DNA of 64,000 bases, taken from Gymnogyps californianus (taxonomy: Eukaryota > Chordata > Aves > Accipitriformes > Cathartidae). The stretch lies in contig NC_059477.1 of assembly GCF_018139145.2 (NCBI RefSeq), positions 27,755,502-27,819,501 on the forward strand, read 5' to 3'. This document shows, one piece after another, positions 24,771 to 58,000 of this stretch; position 1 is the first letter of the stretch, and each line of letters opens with the position of its first letter. Position numbers and translations under genes: made by a program. The notes below the pieces were generated by a model that did not search any database, was not told the origin of the DNA, and saw nothing but the letters and a program-made list of their open reading frames with translations.

Positions 24771-27700
24771 GTTTTCACAGTAGATGTTTATTCTTTTCTC
24801 ATCTGTTTCTGCCAATGGAGCAGCTGGGATACCACCTGGTCCAGACCTTCTGAACACAGCACTTTGAAACACCACCATCAGCCCCACATCCTGCAGGGAT
24901 GCTGGTGAATCAAACAGGTTCACGCCCCAGTCCCATTTTTCCTGGGAATATTTTCTTCATAGTTGCGAACAAAAAATGGATTCTTGCAGAAATCACAGTA
25001 GTGTACACAAAGCTTATTTCTTCTCTCTTCCTTTTCTTTATGTCCTGTAAGAACAAGGCCAGCCCTCAGCACTACACAGCTGTCCACAGCACCAGCTCTT
25101 TCAGCCATACACTGAGATCTTCACCCCTTAAAAGCCTTGCTGTGGAGCTGAAGCATGACAATTGCTGTGTATCTAATATTAGTGATGTCTCCCACATGGG
25201 AGCACAGGGGCAGACAGGAATCTAATAACTGTCCATGGGAGGGAAGGAAAAGAAATGGCCACATTTCAGAGATAGCAGGGAGCAGCTTATTAGCCAAACA
25301 ATTTGTTATTAATCTCCGTGTGAAAACAGATGGAGAACCCTGGGGAGGCGGCTCTGCAAAAACACTCTGTAGAGGAATTTTTAGAAGCACAGTCTTCTGT
25401 TACTATGCAGGAAAGCTACTGCTGCTTACGCTTCCCATGACAGTATTAGTCTTTGACACACAAAACAGGAGCCTAAAAGCTTGGCCTTGCACCATTTAGG
25501 TCAAAGGAAGTTTTTTCCGTTGGTTTTCAGGGCTTGATCCTGCTGCTAACAGAAGAGAAATTATCCGGTTTGAATGCAGACAGGAAGGAAGAGCCTTCAC
25601 GCAAGCTAATAAAATCCTTGATCTTAAATCCCTGCAACAGCACAAGTAACCTTTTTATGACTGCTCAGAGCAGACATGAGAGGAAAAAATGTAGACGGTA
25701 AGCAGTGAGGAGCATCAATTTTTATTTTTATAGTCACATAAAATGTACAACACATAAGAAGAACTGGCACTGTGTCTTCACTCACATCATGCAGGGGTTA
25801 TATGCAGAAACAAACCCCAACCTGCGCTTTAGAAGCCCTGTGAGTTACCCAGGATGGGGAAGAGATAAGAGGAAATTTATCCCAGAGACACATCTGGAGA
25901 AAGAGCTCCCCAGCCACGGATCCTCCTTTGCCTGCTCCTTTTACTTCATAGCCTCCCCATCCCCAATCCCTTCTCCACCCAACCCTGCCTCTGATTTTGT
26001 GCATGTGCATGTGTGCATTTCTGAGGATGCATGTTACCCAAAGGATTATTTCCAATCCCTAGTATTTTTAAAGGGGTTACTTCTGGCAGATTGTACACAT
26101 GAAAAATAGATGGTATCAGATGCATCTAGCTGTTCAGGACAGATCTGTCTGTCACCAGTCAATCATGTTATGACAAAACGCACTGGTCTAATGCAGGACA
26201 TGCAGCCCCAGACCCTACAAAAACATGTAGCAAGACCTATGTAAGAAAGCACATTTAATTCAGACCTTATGCTGGGAGAGGGCCAAACCATAGGGCTCCC
26301 TCAACAGCTTTGGATCTGGTTTAAATACCTAAATGACTCCACATGATCTTTCACATATGTATCCTCACCATACCCTGCTGAAACAGAGGACAACATCCAT
26401 CTCCATTTCATAGTCAAATAGCTCAAACTAGATTACACAGTTACTTGAATCTAGCAAATACTCAAGGCTGTGATGAATGACACGTTAGAAGGCGAGGCAG
26501 TAACAGCCCCTCCCTATCAGTACTAGCATCTGTGCAGCTTGCGGTGAGCTTGACAGGGGGATTTATCTCACTGAAAATAATCCTTTTGCATTTTAAAAGA
26601 AAATAAAATGTTATTTTCAGCCAGACGGATTCCCTCATCAGGTTCACCATGCAGCTACCCCTAGAGGAAAGAATGTCTAAGGAAGGGGAGAAAAACTACC
26701 CTTCATGGCAGTGGCCCATGGTGAGGCTGCATTAAGTGTCTGTATAACAATAGCAAGAGGCACAAAGAGAAACATCTGCCTATGCCATCCCAGCAAGGTA
26801 GGAGAAAGCAAACAGCAAAGCTGTTTTCAGATCACACCCGTCTTTCCCTCCCTGCCTAATCCACAAGCTTCAAAGCATTTTCATTTCTTGGAGAGAGAGA
26901 CAAGAAAAATGACCGTGCTCTGGGTGTGCATCTGAGCAGGAGCAGACCTCAAGCTGGACTGCCGAAAGCAAAGGATGGCACTGAGCACCAGAACAGAGGG
27001 GAAAACACAGTAAGATGACACATGCCACCAAAATCTTTATGGGTGTTCGCTAACGGAGCCCCCCTGCCCCATGCCTTCCCCTCAGGAGCAGAGCCTGCTA
27101 AAAGCTTAAGCTAAAAGCAAAGGGAGGAGTGGGCAAGGAACACAATCTCTGCAGGCAAGCGCCGACAGACCCAAGTTTGCCCAGTCCTTCCGATTTATCA
27201 CTGGCACACAGCTCCTGCCTGTCAGCAGGTGGCATTAGTGCCCGCACTGCCCTACACTGCTGAGCAGCTTCTGGACCAATCCTGCTGGCACCATGAGCCG
27301 GACCTGCATCGGCCAGCATGGGTTGACCATCACTGAAGCTGCAGCTGCAGCAAGACTAGACTTGCTTGGGTGTGGATGAAGGGCTCACTGGCTCCCGGTG
27401 CCATGCTGGGCGGCTCAGGCCCCTTGCTCTCCCTGCCGTCCTTCCATGAGACACCCAAACGCTTGCTGACAGTATTCTATGGATACAGCCAAAACAACAA
27501 AGAAAAGTAGTGGAGAGAGGCGTTCCAAAGTATCACTAAATTGCTTCTGGATGACATTTTCAAAGGATTTTTTTAAAAGTCAAGGACATTTTACAGAGTA
27601 TCTGTTTAATGAATCAGTTCTTTTTATTTTCCTCTGCTGTTCCATAACTTTTCCAAATGTCACAGAATAATAACTGCTGTGTAGATCAGTGTTACTGAAG

Positions 27701-28504
27701 GCTGGAAAACAGCATACAAGAATAGCTGTGCATTTTTATTTTATATTAAATGAAATGCCTAATCGATTTTCTTGCATACCAACTTTTTCAAAATCCCCAA
27801 ACTGTACTGGTCTACTTTTTTTTAGAGTGAAAGCCTGAAGTGCTGTCTCTCCCTTGTCTTCCCACTTCTTTGTCCAAACTGCTAGAAGAAAGAGAAATTG
27901 AGACAAAGGACTCAAAGCTTCCCACTGCCTCCACAGGGATGAGATCTGTTTCTGTATGTTTATTATACTGTGCTAAAAATGTCAATGAATGGCATGTGCA
28001 CACTAGCCTTTAAAGAGAACCAAGGCTTTAAAAGGAGAATGACTTGGAAATGGAGGTTGGTTTGAAATCTTCAAAGCAAATCAAGTGGTTTAGATATGAA
28101 TTTTGAATAAACACAACAGAAGTCCCTAAATCTTGTAGGAAAAAAATCTCAATGATACAGTGGAGACGTGCTCTCTCAGTTCCCCTGCTCTACCCCTCAC
28201 TTCTGCATTTACCAAAGCAGGCCATCCTGCACCTTGAAACAGCAGGTGCCCATTGTAATTCCTACCCCATCCACCAGGTCACTGCTGGATTACACTGTAC
28301 CATAGGAACAGCCAAACAAAGTCAGTCCCACCAACTTAAGTCCAGCATCCTGCCTCCACAGCAGTGCCCTTAGGCTGGGATCAAGTGTAGCATCTATTTT
28401 TATTGGTATAATACCTGATTCATCCTCAGTTTGAAGGCTTGATATTAAATGGGATTGGAGGATGCACTAGGAGCTTGCTGCACACATCAAACCGGTGTTG
28501 TGCC

Positions 28505-28536
28505 TCCTCTAGGCATCCAAGCAGATGCCTAGAGGA
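28505..28536. repeat. Perfect 13-bp inverted repeat
   Basis: The arms at 28505-28517 and 28524-28536 are exact reverse complements (TCCTCTAGGCATC and its complement) with a 6-base loop. The hairpin is intronic relative to TMEM169. Confidence 0.9.
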
Positions 28537-31500
28537 CAGTAACAACAGAGCAAGCATGTAGTACATGAAAACAGAGTTTTGAGCCCCTCACCTCCCTTTT
28601 CAGAGTACAGAGAAAACACCTTCTACACAGTGTATACACACACACACGTGCAAGTAAGAAACACTGGGAGTTGCTATGTCTGAAGACTGCAGAGCCATGA
28701 AGCACCAGTGGTGGGTGTGAAGCACTTGTGCTAACGCAAGACAGCACAGTCCTAGCTAGCTAGGGACCTGGCTGGCAGGTGGTTATTTCAGTGAAGGATT
28801 GCAAGACCTCCATTTCCTTTCCTTAGGAAATCATGCAGTGCTCTCACCAGGATGTTTTAATGCATGCTGGACTCTTGCCCGACCTTTACAATAACTAAAA
28901 ACTAGCACCCTGTGTTGGCACCTCAGGCTCTTTTTCCTTCCCTTCCTACTCAGAAGATCCCTGACTGTGTCGGTCACCCCTCCTTTCCTGCTCTGCTCCG
29001 TGCTGGCAAGATCAAGCACCCCAATGCTTTACTCGGACAAAATGAGGAGAGACCACACATAGAAATACCTGCAATTAGAGAGCAAGAAGTTGCAGCCATG
29101 CAGCCCAATGGAAAACACAGTCAATTGTAAATCCAGTCTGGAAAGGATTATCTGAAAAATACCGACACCGAACTACATCCTGTGGTTCTTATTTAGGCAA
29201 GATTTGGGGGCTTCAGATCAGAGCTTTCTCCGAGTTACACCCGGCTGCAGCCCAGGAGTTGCTGAAGAGCCAAACTGCACAGAGAACTGGAAGATTCCCC
29301 TGGGAGTGATTCAGGATCGCTTAATGCATTGCACAGTAAATACAGTCTAAGATATTTAGACAGTATCTCCAGCAGCAGGAATTAGTTGGCTCAGGGGACT
29401 CTCGATTGGATACAAGTGCAGATACAGATCCATGATGCCAGGGTATTAAAAATGCAGCACTTTCAATTGCAGACAAGTGAATGCTTCAGTATCATTAGTA
29501 TGGTATTAGCGGGGTGTGTGATTATTTAGAAAATCTGTCTACGTACCAGTTTCAAACTGTTTGATGCTGATATTCTACATATTGCGCCACTACGAACTCT
29601 GCTTTGAGTGGGGTGTCTGTCTTCGGTATCTCCTGTATTTTTTTTAATCACTGGAATGAAATCAATGATGAAAGGTTGTAAAACCCTGATTATCTCCTAA
29701 TTAGACTGAAATCCCCTGAGACACCACTGAGAGTAAAGCACCTTTCCAGAGGGGAGGTCCATAAAGAGACGAATCGACCAGAGAGCCTGACCATCAGCTG
29801 GGGCTGACCAGGAGGCATCCTGACGTGGAAACCAGAAGCCACAAAACAGAAAGGCTCTCACTTGCCAGTGAGAGATGATGAAAGGAAAAACAGCCACAGG
29901 AGAAAATGCAGACAGGAGGTGAAAGTAGCAGGGATTTTGAAAGAGACCTTTTGTGTAATCCCACAAAAAGGACTAGAGAGGTAAGGAAACATAAACTCAC
30001 ACCGGTTTTCATTTGGTTTTAGCTCAGTCCAGGCATTTCTTGTAATAGGTATGGGGGAGGAGAAATGATTGTTGTTACACTTCATGCAATTTGGTATCCC
30101 AGGAGAAGAAAGATATGAACCTGGAGCATCCATGAGAGCGGGGTTCTGGGAAAGCAGAGTCTGCTGGAGTACAAGCCTGCTTTTTTCTGAAGGCTAACTA
30201 GCAGAAACCCTCTGTCAGAAATCGTCTTTGACCTTAAAGTTTTATTTCTGGCACTGAGATGCTTTTCATTAAATCTCATCTGCTCTCATCTCCTTGTGAG
30301 ACTGCTGGCCCCAGGGATACCACTCCCAGTGTTTGGATTCTGCAGAGGTTTCTCTCCTGTTTGGAGCCATCTGTTTTCTCACATCAGGTTGGTATTTAAC
30401 AACTCTGAGACCTTCCCCCTTGCCAACATGGATTACGAGCTATGGGAGGGCAGAGACCCCCTGAAGGACAGCAGGCTATAAGGAATTATTAAAGCAGTAC
30501 ATATCACTGCCAGGATTTTTAAAGCATGGCAGCATACTGGACTGGCAGATGTCATCAGATGAATAGCTGAGCCTAGGTTGGCAAAGCACAAAATCAGCTT
30601 TTGACAAAAGTAGCCTTTTCTGAAACGCAGAGTTTCCTATTCATCTCCACAAATTGCACTCGTTCATTCAAAGCCAAGACACAATCTGGGAGCTGTAAAA
30701 ACAGGAAATCTAGTTTTTCCTCTTCAATCTATAAATAAAAAAGTAGATGTTGAAGAATGACATGCTAATCCCACAACTCTGAAGGAGCTGACAACTGGAA
30801 AAAAACTATTGATGAATTCTTTTTCCTAAATGTGTCATTTTGATTTTGAATGGTTAATGTTTTAAGTGATAGATATACCAAGGGAAAAAAATTCTCATGG
30901 TTTTTAACTACAAAAAATGAAAATGAAGACTCTGAGGCTTTAAATGCGATTTATTTTCTTCCAAATGCAAGCTGACACATACTGAAAAAATAAATAAAAA
31001 ATCAGCTGTCTAATCAGACACTATTTCCTAACACATAAAAATTAAGAATCTGAACATTAAGTTTATAGATTAACATAAATATGTAAGAAGAGCCTTCTGC
31101 TTACTGAATTTACCACTCTGGCTGCATGTAGTGACAGACCAACATGTTTTAATGCTACCAATAAAAGAAAATGAGCATTCCTTTGCGAATAAAAAAGTAC
31201 AAGCGTAGAAGATTAAAATTGATTTTAGTTAATAAGATTTTCTTCTTTTCAGCTTAAATAATTTTGAACTTCAACTACTGGAGTAAAATCGATTCACACA
31301 AAGGTACACTTTGAATCCTTGGTTCAAAGGCAACCCACACGACAGTGAATAGAAGCCATTGCCTTGTTGAAAACATCTGTGAGCATTGGTTATCTCAGCT
31401 CTGTTCTTTGTGGATAGATTTTGTACCAGAAGGGGCTACCCTCCATTGAATGCCAAGGAATGGAGGTCTCCTTTTCTTGCCTCCTTACTCGCCAGTCTTT

Positions 31501-33123
31501 ATGCCTTTCCCCTTTCTCCTCCCACCCATCACCCACAGAACCTTACCTCATGTGTTCAGCCTCATATTTATGGCATTTCTATGGCTATTGAGGAATTCCA
31601 AAAACCAACCAATCCCCCCGATACAGAAGAAAAATAATTTGATAGTGCTCTCCAGGAAGAACACTGAAATCAAACAAGTAATATGAGCAGAGAGACCCAC
31701 TGGGTTTTCCTTGGTGGCCTGTGGCTCAGTCGGGATGACAGGCAGGTTGGAATATGAAGATCTAGTTCACTAGCACAGTGCTTCTCCCTGGGATTAATTA
31801 ATGATTGCTCTGATATGGCCTGCCTAAGATATGTAGGGCAGCCAGAGACAGTTAACGGGGATCTGTGGAATCTACAGATTGTGGAAGATAAAGGGGGAAA
31901 AAAAAAATTCTTGCAGTGTCACCCCCAGTACTTCATGTTTTGCCTCCAGAAAGTAATACTGTGCTTTAAAATATTAAAGTATTCTGCAAACATTAACCCA
32001 CTCGGAAGGCAACTTTGTCTAACGGTTGCCTCACTGGCCTAAGTCACCATGCAGAAGTCCATTCCTGTCTTGTCACCCTTTGCTGAATGAGTCTGGACAC
32101 ACTGTTAACTTCTCCATGCCTCCCCTACCCTACACTTAAAAGGAGGGTATACAGCTTCCTTTGAAACACACTGAACTTCAGGATAAAGGTATTATCTTAC
32201 AATTGTCTCTGATTTAAAGTATTAAACCTTAGAACATGTTTTCAGAAAAGTATATAAATCCATTTAACAAATGAGAAAACCAAAACAGACTCAATGATTC
32301 TCCCACTTTACTTACATGTGTCTTTTTAAAAATTTTTTTCTCACTCTCTTCTCACATTAGCCATCTCCTCTAAGGCAAAAATAACAGGACAAAATTGTGA
32401 TATGCTTTTAAACATCTCTTCTATTGAAAAGGACAGAGGAGATGCCTGGAAAGATACTGAACATGCACACACACACACTCCTGGACACATCAGCGCTGGT
32501 TAAAATCACCTGCAATGGACAAAGATGCTCTGTCACTTCACTGTGGGATAGAAAGAAAAATAATGTTGGCTGTCCTCTGTGTCAACTGAGTAATTAATAC
32601 TGAGCTTATTGAGGGCGATTTTAAGTGAAAAATACCCACCACGAAGGCATTTTAGCACAAAATGGCTATGTTAGGGACATGGTAAATGGTATCACCTCAG
32701 CCTTCATGGCCTCTTCCCGACAAAGTCCATGCCTGGAGAGAGGACTCTCCGTCCGCGGGTCCCTGGCAGGAGAACACCAGGAGCTTTCTCTGCTATTTAT
32801 GACACCTTTAGAGCATTACGCTGACTTCTCCTGGCTGGGGCCCCACGCCCCATGCTCCCGAGGGTGTCTTCCCGCGTCGCTGTGGAAGGTGACCCGAAAC
32901 GGTACAGAAAAATACGAAAACCCCTCCCTTGAAAGCAGATGAGACCACGGATGGGGGCTAGGTGGGTTTGCTGCGAGGCTCCAGCAGGCAGAGGCGACCC
33001 CGAGGCACCAGGACGCTACCTGAGGAACCGATTCCTCCCAAGCGCTGAACGTGCCGCCAACGGTCTCTCCACCGCGGGGACAGACCCGGGCGCTACCGAC
33101 CCGTGGATAACCGCCCCCCTTAC

Positions 33124-33290
33124 CTGCCGCCCGCCGGCTCCGCCTGCGGGGCCCCGGTACCGCGCTGTGCCGCGCCGCGCCGCAGGACGGGGGAAGCGAC
33201 CCGGCTCGCCGCAGCCCGGCCGGGGCCCCGGGCACCGCTGCCGCCTCCTCGCAGTCCCCGGCGCTGAGCCCCGGCGCGGGCGGGCGGGGC
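33124..33290 (-). other. TMEM169: Putative TMEM169 noncoding exon 1
   Basis: The minus-strand donor CAG|GTAAGG ends this exon at 33124. The TMEM169 start-codon exon has an acceptor and only 31 nt of 5' UTR, so an upstream exon is needed, and this CpG-island donor in the right orientation is the best candidate. The 5' end is unknown; the right boundary given is a guess limited by PECR. Confidence 0.5.
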
Positions 33291-33361
33291 CGCTCGTCAC
33301 GTGGCGGGGGTGGCAGCGGCCGTTGTGCGAGCCGCTGGTGCGGAGGGCGGGGGGGGAGAAG

Positions 33362-51723
<18,362 letters not shown>

Positions 51724-52011
51724 AAGAATGAGATTTCACCTTATTCCCAGTTGCACACTTGCTTATAATCTCACTTCGTGATTTGGGCTTATTACTCTCA
51801 GTAATATAATTTTTTGCTCATATGTAACTACATTGAGTGCCTTGATTTTCGTTGGTTTATATTTAAAACTTGAAAGGCTGTACATAGTAAATTTCTTCTC
51901 TGAAGACACTCGCTGCCCTGAAAACATTCAGTCTCTGGGGAAGGGAAGGTATAAAAGACGAATTCTCCATTTGCACAGGCATTAAGTAATGAAGAATCTC
52001 AGTCAGAAGTG

Positions 52012-52017
52012 AATAAA
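52012..52017 (+). terminator. Candidate PECR polyadenylation signal
   Basis: This is the first AATAAA on the plus strand after the PECR stop, about 290 bases downstream. Others follow at 52242-52247 and 53641-53646, so the used site or sites are uncertain. Confidence 0.35.
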
Positions 52018-54924
52018 AAGATACTTATTTTGAAGTGAAGGGGGCAGAGAGGGAATGTTTTGGAATCCTTCTATTCTGGATGAATTTGGGGAGAAGGTAA
52101 TTTAAATCTCTGTTATTATTAGTTGCATCAGTAGCCCTTGAGGTAGCTGTTAGCTCTACACTGTTTCTGTTCAGCCACACACTGAGCGTTCGTTCAACAA
52201 TGATTTTAAAGACTGAATAGAGTAGGTATTTCTCTGAAAATAATAAAAAAATAAGGCAGAATACTGTTATTAATGTTTCAAACTAATATGGCATATCATA
52301 TTGGGAATGTTTTGAATTGTTTGCAGATATAATGACATAATGGAGTTAAGCTGGCTGCAACTTAAATTTGATAATAGAATGATCAGATAATAAGCTTTAG
52401 CACACAGTGATAGAAAACAGTATAGATTCAACAGTTTAACATGCAAAATCTTGAAGCAGAAGCTGTGGTGTATATTGCAGTGCTTTCTGCAGTATGCTGT
52501 ACTGTTAAAAGAGAAACTTGGAATCCTTCATTTACCAGTTAAAACGCTTTCTATCCATACTGTGTTGTCTACAATGTTAACACAATTCTGTTCATCAGTG
52601 TCTCTAAAATAGGTGTGATTTGTGTGATCAATGCAGAGATTCCATTTAAAAAACAGAAATCTTGCAATATATCGCTCGAAAAGGCTATATTTGTCATTAC
52701 TCTTTTATTCACTTTAAGGCAAATGTTCCCAAGTCTGATAACTTATCAAAATATAAAAAATAAGTGTTGACTGTGTTTGCTGTAACAACTGAAATTTGTG
52801 GAATCAAGTTGCTGCTATAGAAGCGACCTCTTTACTACTTCATTTTGGATTGAATGTAAGAGTCTCTGCCAGTTGTTTATTCTGTGCAAAGATGTTTGAA
52901 TTTTGTGTCTTTCATTAAAATATGGGAACTTACATAGGTACATGTAGATTGCTTCTTCATGAAAATCTGAATGCCAGTTTTGTGGGGGAGGAGGGGTTTG
53001 AGCCAAAATGCTTTCTCCTTCTGATATATCCTCTTTCCTTAGTAAGTGAGTGGTCATTTATGTGGGTGTGAGAAACTTGTACAGAGATAAAATCAGCTTT
53101 TTTCAAACCTCTTGTGCAAAGTATATTTTGATTATTGCAAATATTAGTTCAGGGTACACAGCAAGAGAATTCCTGGAAGAAAATGCACCTGTTAGAAAAC
53201 TAACTCTAGAAGCCTAGCCCATTGCATTTAAGTGAAATTATTTCGTTTGTTAAGAGATTATTTCTACATTCTTAACATCTTTCTGTAAAAGAAGGTTAAA
53301 CATGAACAGGCTTGAGACTTGTGGAATTTGCTTTCTCTTCATGTTTGACTGTGAGCTTCTGTGATACGGGTGGACTGTAGATTTGATGTGAAATGGAAGT
53401 GATTTGATAAAACTAAATTACTTTTATTATATCCCAGATCTGTTCTCTACAGGATTTGAGCATAAGCTTGGAAATAATTATTTTGTACTGTTGCAAATTT
53501 CCTCTTAACTTTGCTGGAGCCTGAATATTCATAAAGAGGGGAAGTTTATACATAATGATGGTGAAATGTGTCACTCAGTGAAATGGAACATTAGAAAGGT
53601 GAGTGTTCTCCTGTGTGGGAGACATGTTCAGTCTGCAATTAATAAACTCCTCCACAAATAAGAACTATAACAAACCTTTCCGCTTGCACTGAATGCAAGG
53701 AACTTTTATTTGACTTTGCCTTCTTCAACTTCCAGCAAATCAATGGATGTATTGAGAAGATCTAAGCTAGTTCTTTAGAAGAGGCTTGTTCCTGTGTGTG
53801 GTTTTTTCCCTGGCAAGAAGTTGAAACAGCCAGCATTTGTGGAGCCATAATGCGCTGTAGCTTAGTGCAATAGGAGAATATACTCAAAATACTCTAGGGG
53901 TAAGTAAGGTGTAAGAATACAGAAAATACATCCTCGAACAGAGAAGGGGAAACATCAGTGTTCTCTGGGATTTTTGCTTTTTCTTTTTTTTCAGTAATAA
54001 TACTAATATCCCCCATGTGTTGAGGCTTGCTGTGCACAATATTAAAATGCTTATCACATTATATTAGATATTAGGATAGTAACTCCTTTGCTGTAATGGT
54101 TTTGCAATGATCACAGCCTCTCTCTTTTTTTTTTTTTTTTTTTTTGCATTTTTTTCTTCTTGCACCAGGGAGAACATGAAATGTTTAATTCTCAGAACAG
54201 AGGTTTTGTTTTGATCTTTGCCTCTTCGGTCCATTTTTTATGCAGATTGAAATTATTTTACAAGTTTTGCAGTGCCTCGCAGAAACCCAGTGTTGTTTCA
54301 GCTGGCAGCATGAATGTTTCAGGTTTCTGCTGTTAGTGCTGCAGATAGTATCAGCTGTAGCAAAGCTCTTCCTCGTAACAACAGCCCTTGATCAAAGGGC
54401 ATTGAGAGGTTAAAAAAAAAAAAAAAGGGTGTGGTAATAAAAACATCCTTGACCTGTATAAGATTTGGGTATCTGAAATTCAGAGAACAAGGCTTGATTT
54501 TATTTTATTTATTTATTTTACAAGGGAGGTGAATGCAACTGTGGGAAAAGGGCTAAGGAACCTTAGGAGAAATCAAGGAGATTTATTGACCAAACACTGA
54601 AACTTAAATGTTTGCTGCACTATACAGTTGTAATAAGCAAAGAGAAGAATGTTAGAATGACAGTTACATTTACCATTCTGTTAGAAACTCTTCAGTGGCT
54701 TTAATATTTACCTCTGGCTAAACCTGCACCTATTCTGCCTACCCCTCATCAGACATTCATTTGACTGATAAATAGGTGCTTGTCAACTGCTACTCTGCTC
54801 CACTGTCTGGTGTTACATCTGAATATGTGTCATAGAACTTTATGAAAGCAGTGCAGTTCCATGAATTTTTATCAACTGTACTTGCCTTATGTTTTACAGA
54901 TACTCTTTGTGTTAAGCAGAATAT

Positions 54925-55000
54925 TGATTATTCACGGTATTTATTTAGCGTAAAAAGAAGTTTGATTATTCAGGGTTTTACTTAGTGTAAAATGAAGTTT
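54925..55000. repeat. Two-copy tandem repeat, ~38 bp
   Basis: Head-to-tail copies lie at 54925-54963 and 54964-55000. Both begin GATTATTCA and end GAAGTTT, with a few substitutions and a 2-base length difference. Confidence 0.82.
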
Positions 55001-58000
55001 GTGTTGTAAAAATCTTCATTCTTTAAAGATTAACAGTCATCATGTTTGCTAAAGGGAATATAGTCTGTGCAGTGTCATTCTGTAGTAAGGTCCATTGTCT
55101 GCCTTAAGATGTAAATGAACAAATATGAGACAACAGTTGCCTGTTACAAGCTTTTATGGCTATGTTTAGTCTTCTGAATAGTTGTATAGAATATCCTGTA
55201 TAATCTTTAAGAAAGCATGCTATTTTCCAGGTAGTGTAATTTCATGTACTTCTAATCAGCATCTCCTAGTTTACTCTTGCCATCTCGAATAGCAGACTTG
55301 TGTTAAATGACTGAGTAATTTAGACATTAGGGGAATAATCTTATTAGTAAAGTCAACAGTGCCTGTGTTCTGGATTACTGAATATGGCTGAGTCCTAAAG
55401 GTAAATGAGTTGCTTCATAAGCTTCAATGATGGGGTTGAGCAGACAAACCTATCAGTACTGCTGCCCAGTCTCATTTATAGTGTGCTGCTTCTAGAGAAG
55501 CAACTCCATACCTGAATGACTACTGTATTTTTCCCATACTTTGGTCTGTTTCAAGTATTATAGACAAGTCAGTAGCTGGCTGTTCTTTATTTCTGTTGTT
55601 CTGGAGCTAAACTTAAATGTCATGGGCAGTGAGAATGCGTCCTGAAATGCAAAATACTAAGTATGATGGGAGATTCCAGCCTGGGTAAGAAATACAGTTG
55701 CTAGCAGGGAAGATGAAGCCTCTTATGAATCTTCCAGCAGTGGTTTAGTACTGTCCTCCCCAAGCTATTTGCTCTTCCTCTCTTTTGGCGTCAGCCTCAC
55801 AGTGATGGTGCATTTGTATTGGGAGGAACTAGAACTACTGAGATGCAGGCACGTGTTTCCTTCTGTCATGGAAAGGAAGAGGAGCATAGCAGACAGGTAG
55901 GACTAGCAAAGGCTTGAAATAATACTGTTGTTTGCTCAATGCATGTGAGCTGGATTTAAATTCATAAACAGAATGTTGGCCCTCCTGCTGGTGAGGAAGG
56001 ACTCGTGATCATGTTATAACATCCTGGCATCACAAACTTTATGCTACTGCTGTTCCCAAAAGAAGCCGTTTTGACTTCCCTTATTTGCTCTGTCTCCAGC
56101 AGCTTGTTCCTTTGCCAGTTAACCCCTCTTTTGATTAAAAATATATGAAATTAATCACTTATTTAACTTGATCCTTTTCTGGATGTAGTTCAAAACATGG
56201 TAACATGGTAATATGGTGCCAGCTATAGGAAGGAGTGGTGGGGAGGCAAAGAAACTCGGGGAGGAAAAGGAGGATGATGGCATGGCCATGAAAAGGGGCT
56301 GGTTTGTTCCCATTTAAAGTGTTTAGAAGCTATGGCTTTAGTGTTAACTAATACAGGCACTTGTTAGCCTCAAGCAATACGTCTAGAAGGTGAGAACCTC
56401 TTATTGCAATGAGGTATTGATTCTGGAATCCAGGGAGAGCCATACTGCCAGATTTCAGTCAATTGCTTGAGTAGACTATCCTAAGATGTGCTTACCCTAT
56501 AATTTCCACCCCGACTCCTCCCAACTTCCATCGCCTGTACTGAATGCATAAATAACTAATACGCTTTATTGCAACTTCTGTCATCTATTTTTATGCTCTA
56601 CTTTTCCATATCAGCAATTACACTGTTCCTGTAAGCTTTATTTTGCTCCAGTAGCATGACACATGATCTCAGAACCATGCCCCTGGGTTTGGACTGAGCT
56701 CAGTGTGAGCCAGCGTCATAAGTGCTGGTCCCTGGTGTTGATAGATATTTTTTATCTCAAAGTCAATATTTAGCTGTTTATCCTGCTCCTGATACTGAAG
56801 ATGCTCTGTTTTAGGGATTATGGCACAGTAGCGCTGATGCCTGTCAGGTTGTACATCACCTCTGCAAAGCACTCTTGGGATGGTGCTCATAGTGCAGTGA
56901 GAGTGCTCTGTGCTATGCGGGCTTTGTGCAGAAATACAAAGGACCACATGCCCAGAGGAATGTGGGATGATTTTCCACAACCCTTGCTAGCTTCTTTGGT
57001 AGTGAGGGACTTCAAAACCTACTGTTCGCTAACCCTTCCTCCATCAGTGAAATCCATTTGCAAGATGCTAAAACTGACAAATGACCATGAACTGGAACAT
57101 TAAGGCCAGGGAAACACTGGATGTGTTTTCAAAGCTGTGTAAGCAGCTGTGGCTCATTGATCTTGCTTGATGGTGCAGGAGCATCACACAACATCAGCGT
57201 TTTTCTTGGCTCTTTCCCTATCATTTAGCAGAAAAGGTCACCTTTTAACTTTCTAGTTAAAGACTCTTGGTCATGACAAGTGTCTCATGAACATGGCTGA
57301 TAATTTGGCCAACTGTGGAACAAAGTGTCTTAGCTTTCAGGGACGACTACGTCTCCTTCATGTTGGCTCTGGAGTTCTTATTAATCAGTGTGATTCAGAG
57401 CCTTGTGCCTTTCTTGGATATGCTTCATCAGTTGGTCTTTCTTTAGCACAGTCCTCTTCGTTCCATTTTTTTTTTTAAAAGATGACGATATTCGTTTTTG
57501 TCATTTTCTGCAGCCTGTTTCAGTGGAAGATCTCAAAATACTCAGGTTGTGGGCCTTGATATGCAATTTTTTAGTTTCATATCTGGTTCCCACTGAAAGT
57601 TCACTTGCCTGGGTATGCAGCTCAGGGTCCTGTCCCACTGAAGACGTGTCTATTTGAAAGAGCTTCCCTGCATAATTATATATGCCTATAATAACAATGT
57701 AAGTCTTAAACTTCCGTTCAAGTAGGTTTTCCCAGGCTTGTTTAAGGTGGCCCAAAAAAGCCCCCAACCCTTGTTTTGGGTAGATTTTGAGGGCTTGTCC
57801 AGGCTTTACAAACCTCTAATTGTCTTAAAGGTTAAATACCTCTGTCCCCGTGGCCAGAAAACAGCACGTGAGTGGCAGCTCAGCTGGGATTACTGTGCTG
57901 CAGAGTCAGGTGCAGCAGCACAGATCACCGCTGCCTCGGTACAACTCTCTCTGAACACACATTGCCTGTCGGTATGTCACCGATGGGGGTTTGCTAAACG

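Larger units (their letters stand above)
21063..33123 (-). other. Probable TMEM169 5' intron
   Basis: If the noncoding first exon ends at 33124, this 12-kb stretch is TMEM169 intron 1. It contains no exon I recognise. It holds an old CR1-like fragment near 24590-24770 and two perfect hairpins (23082-23113 and 28505-28536). The many open frames under 140 residues show no family features. Confidence 0.55.
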
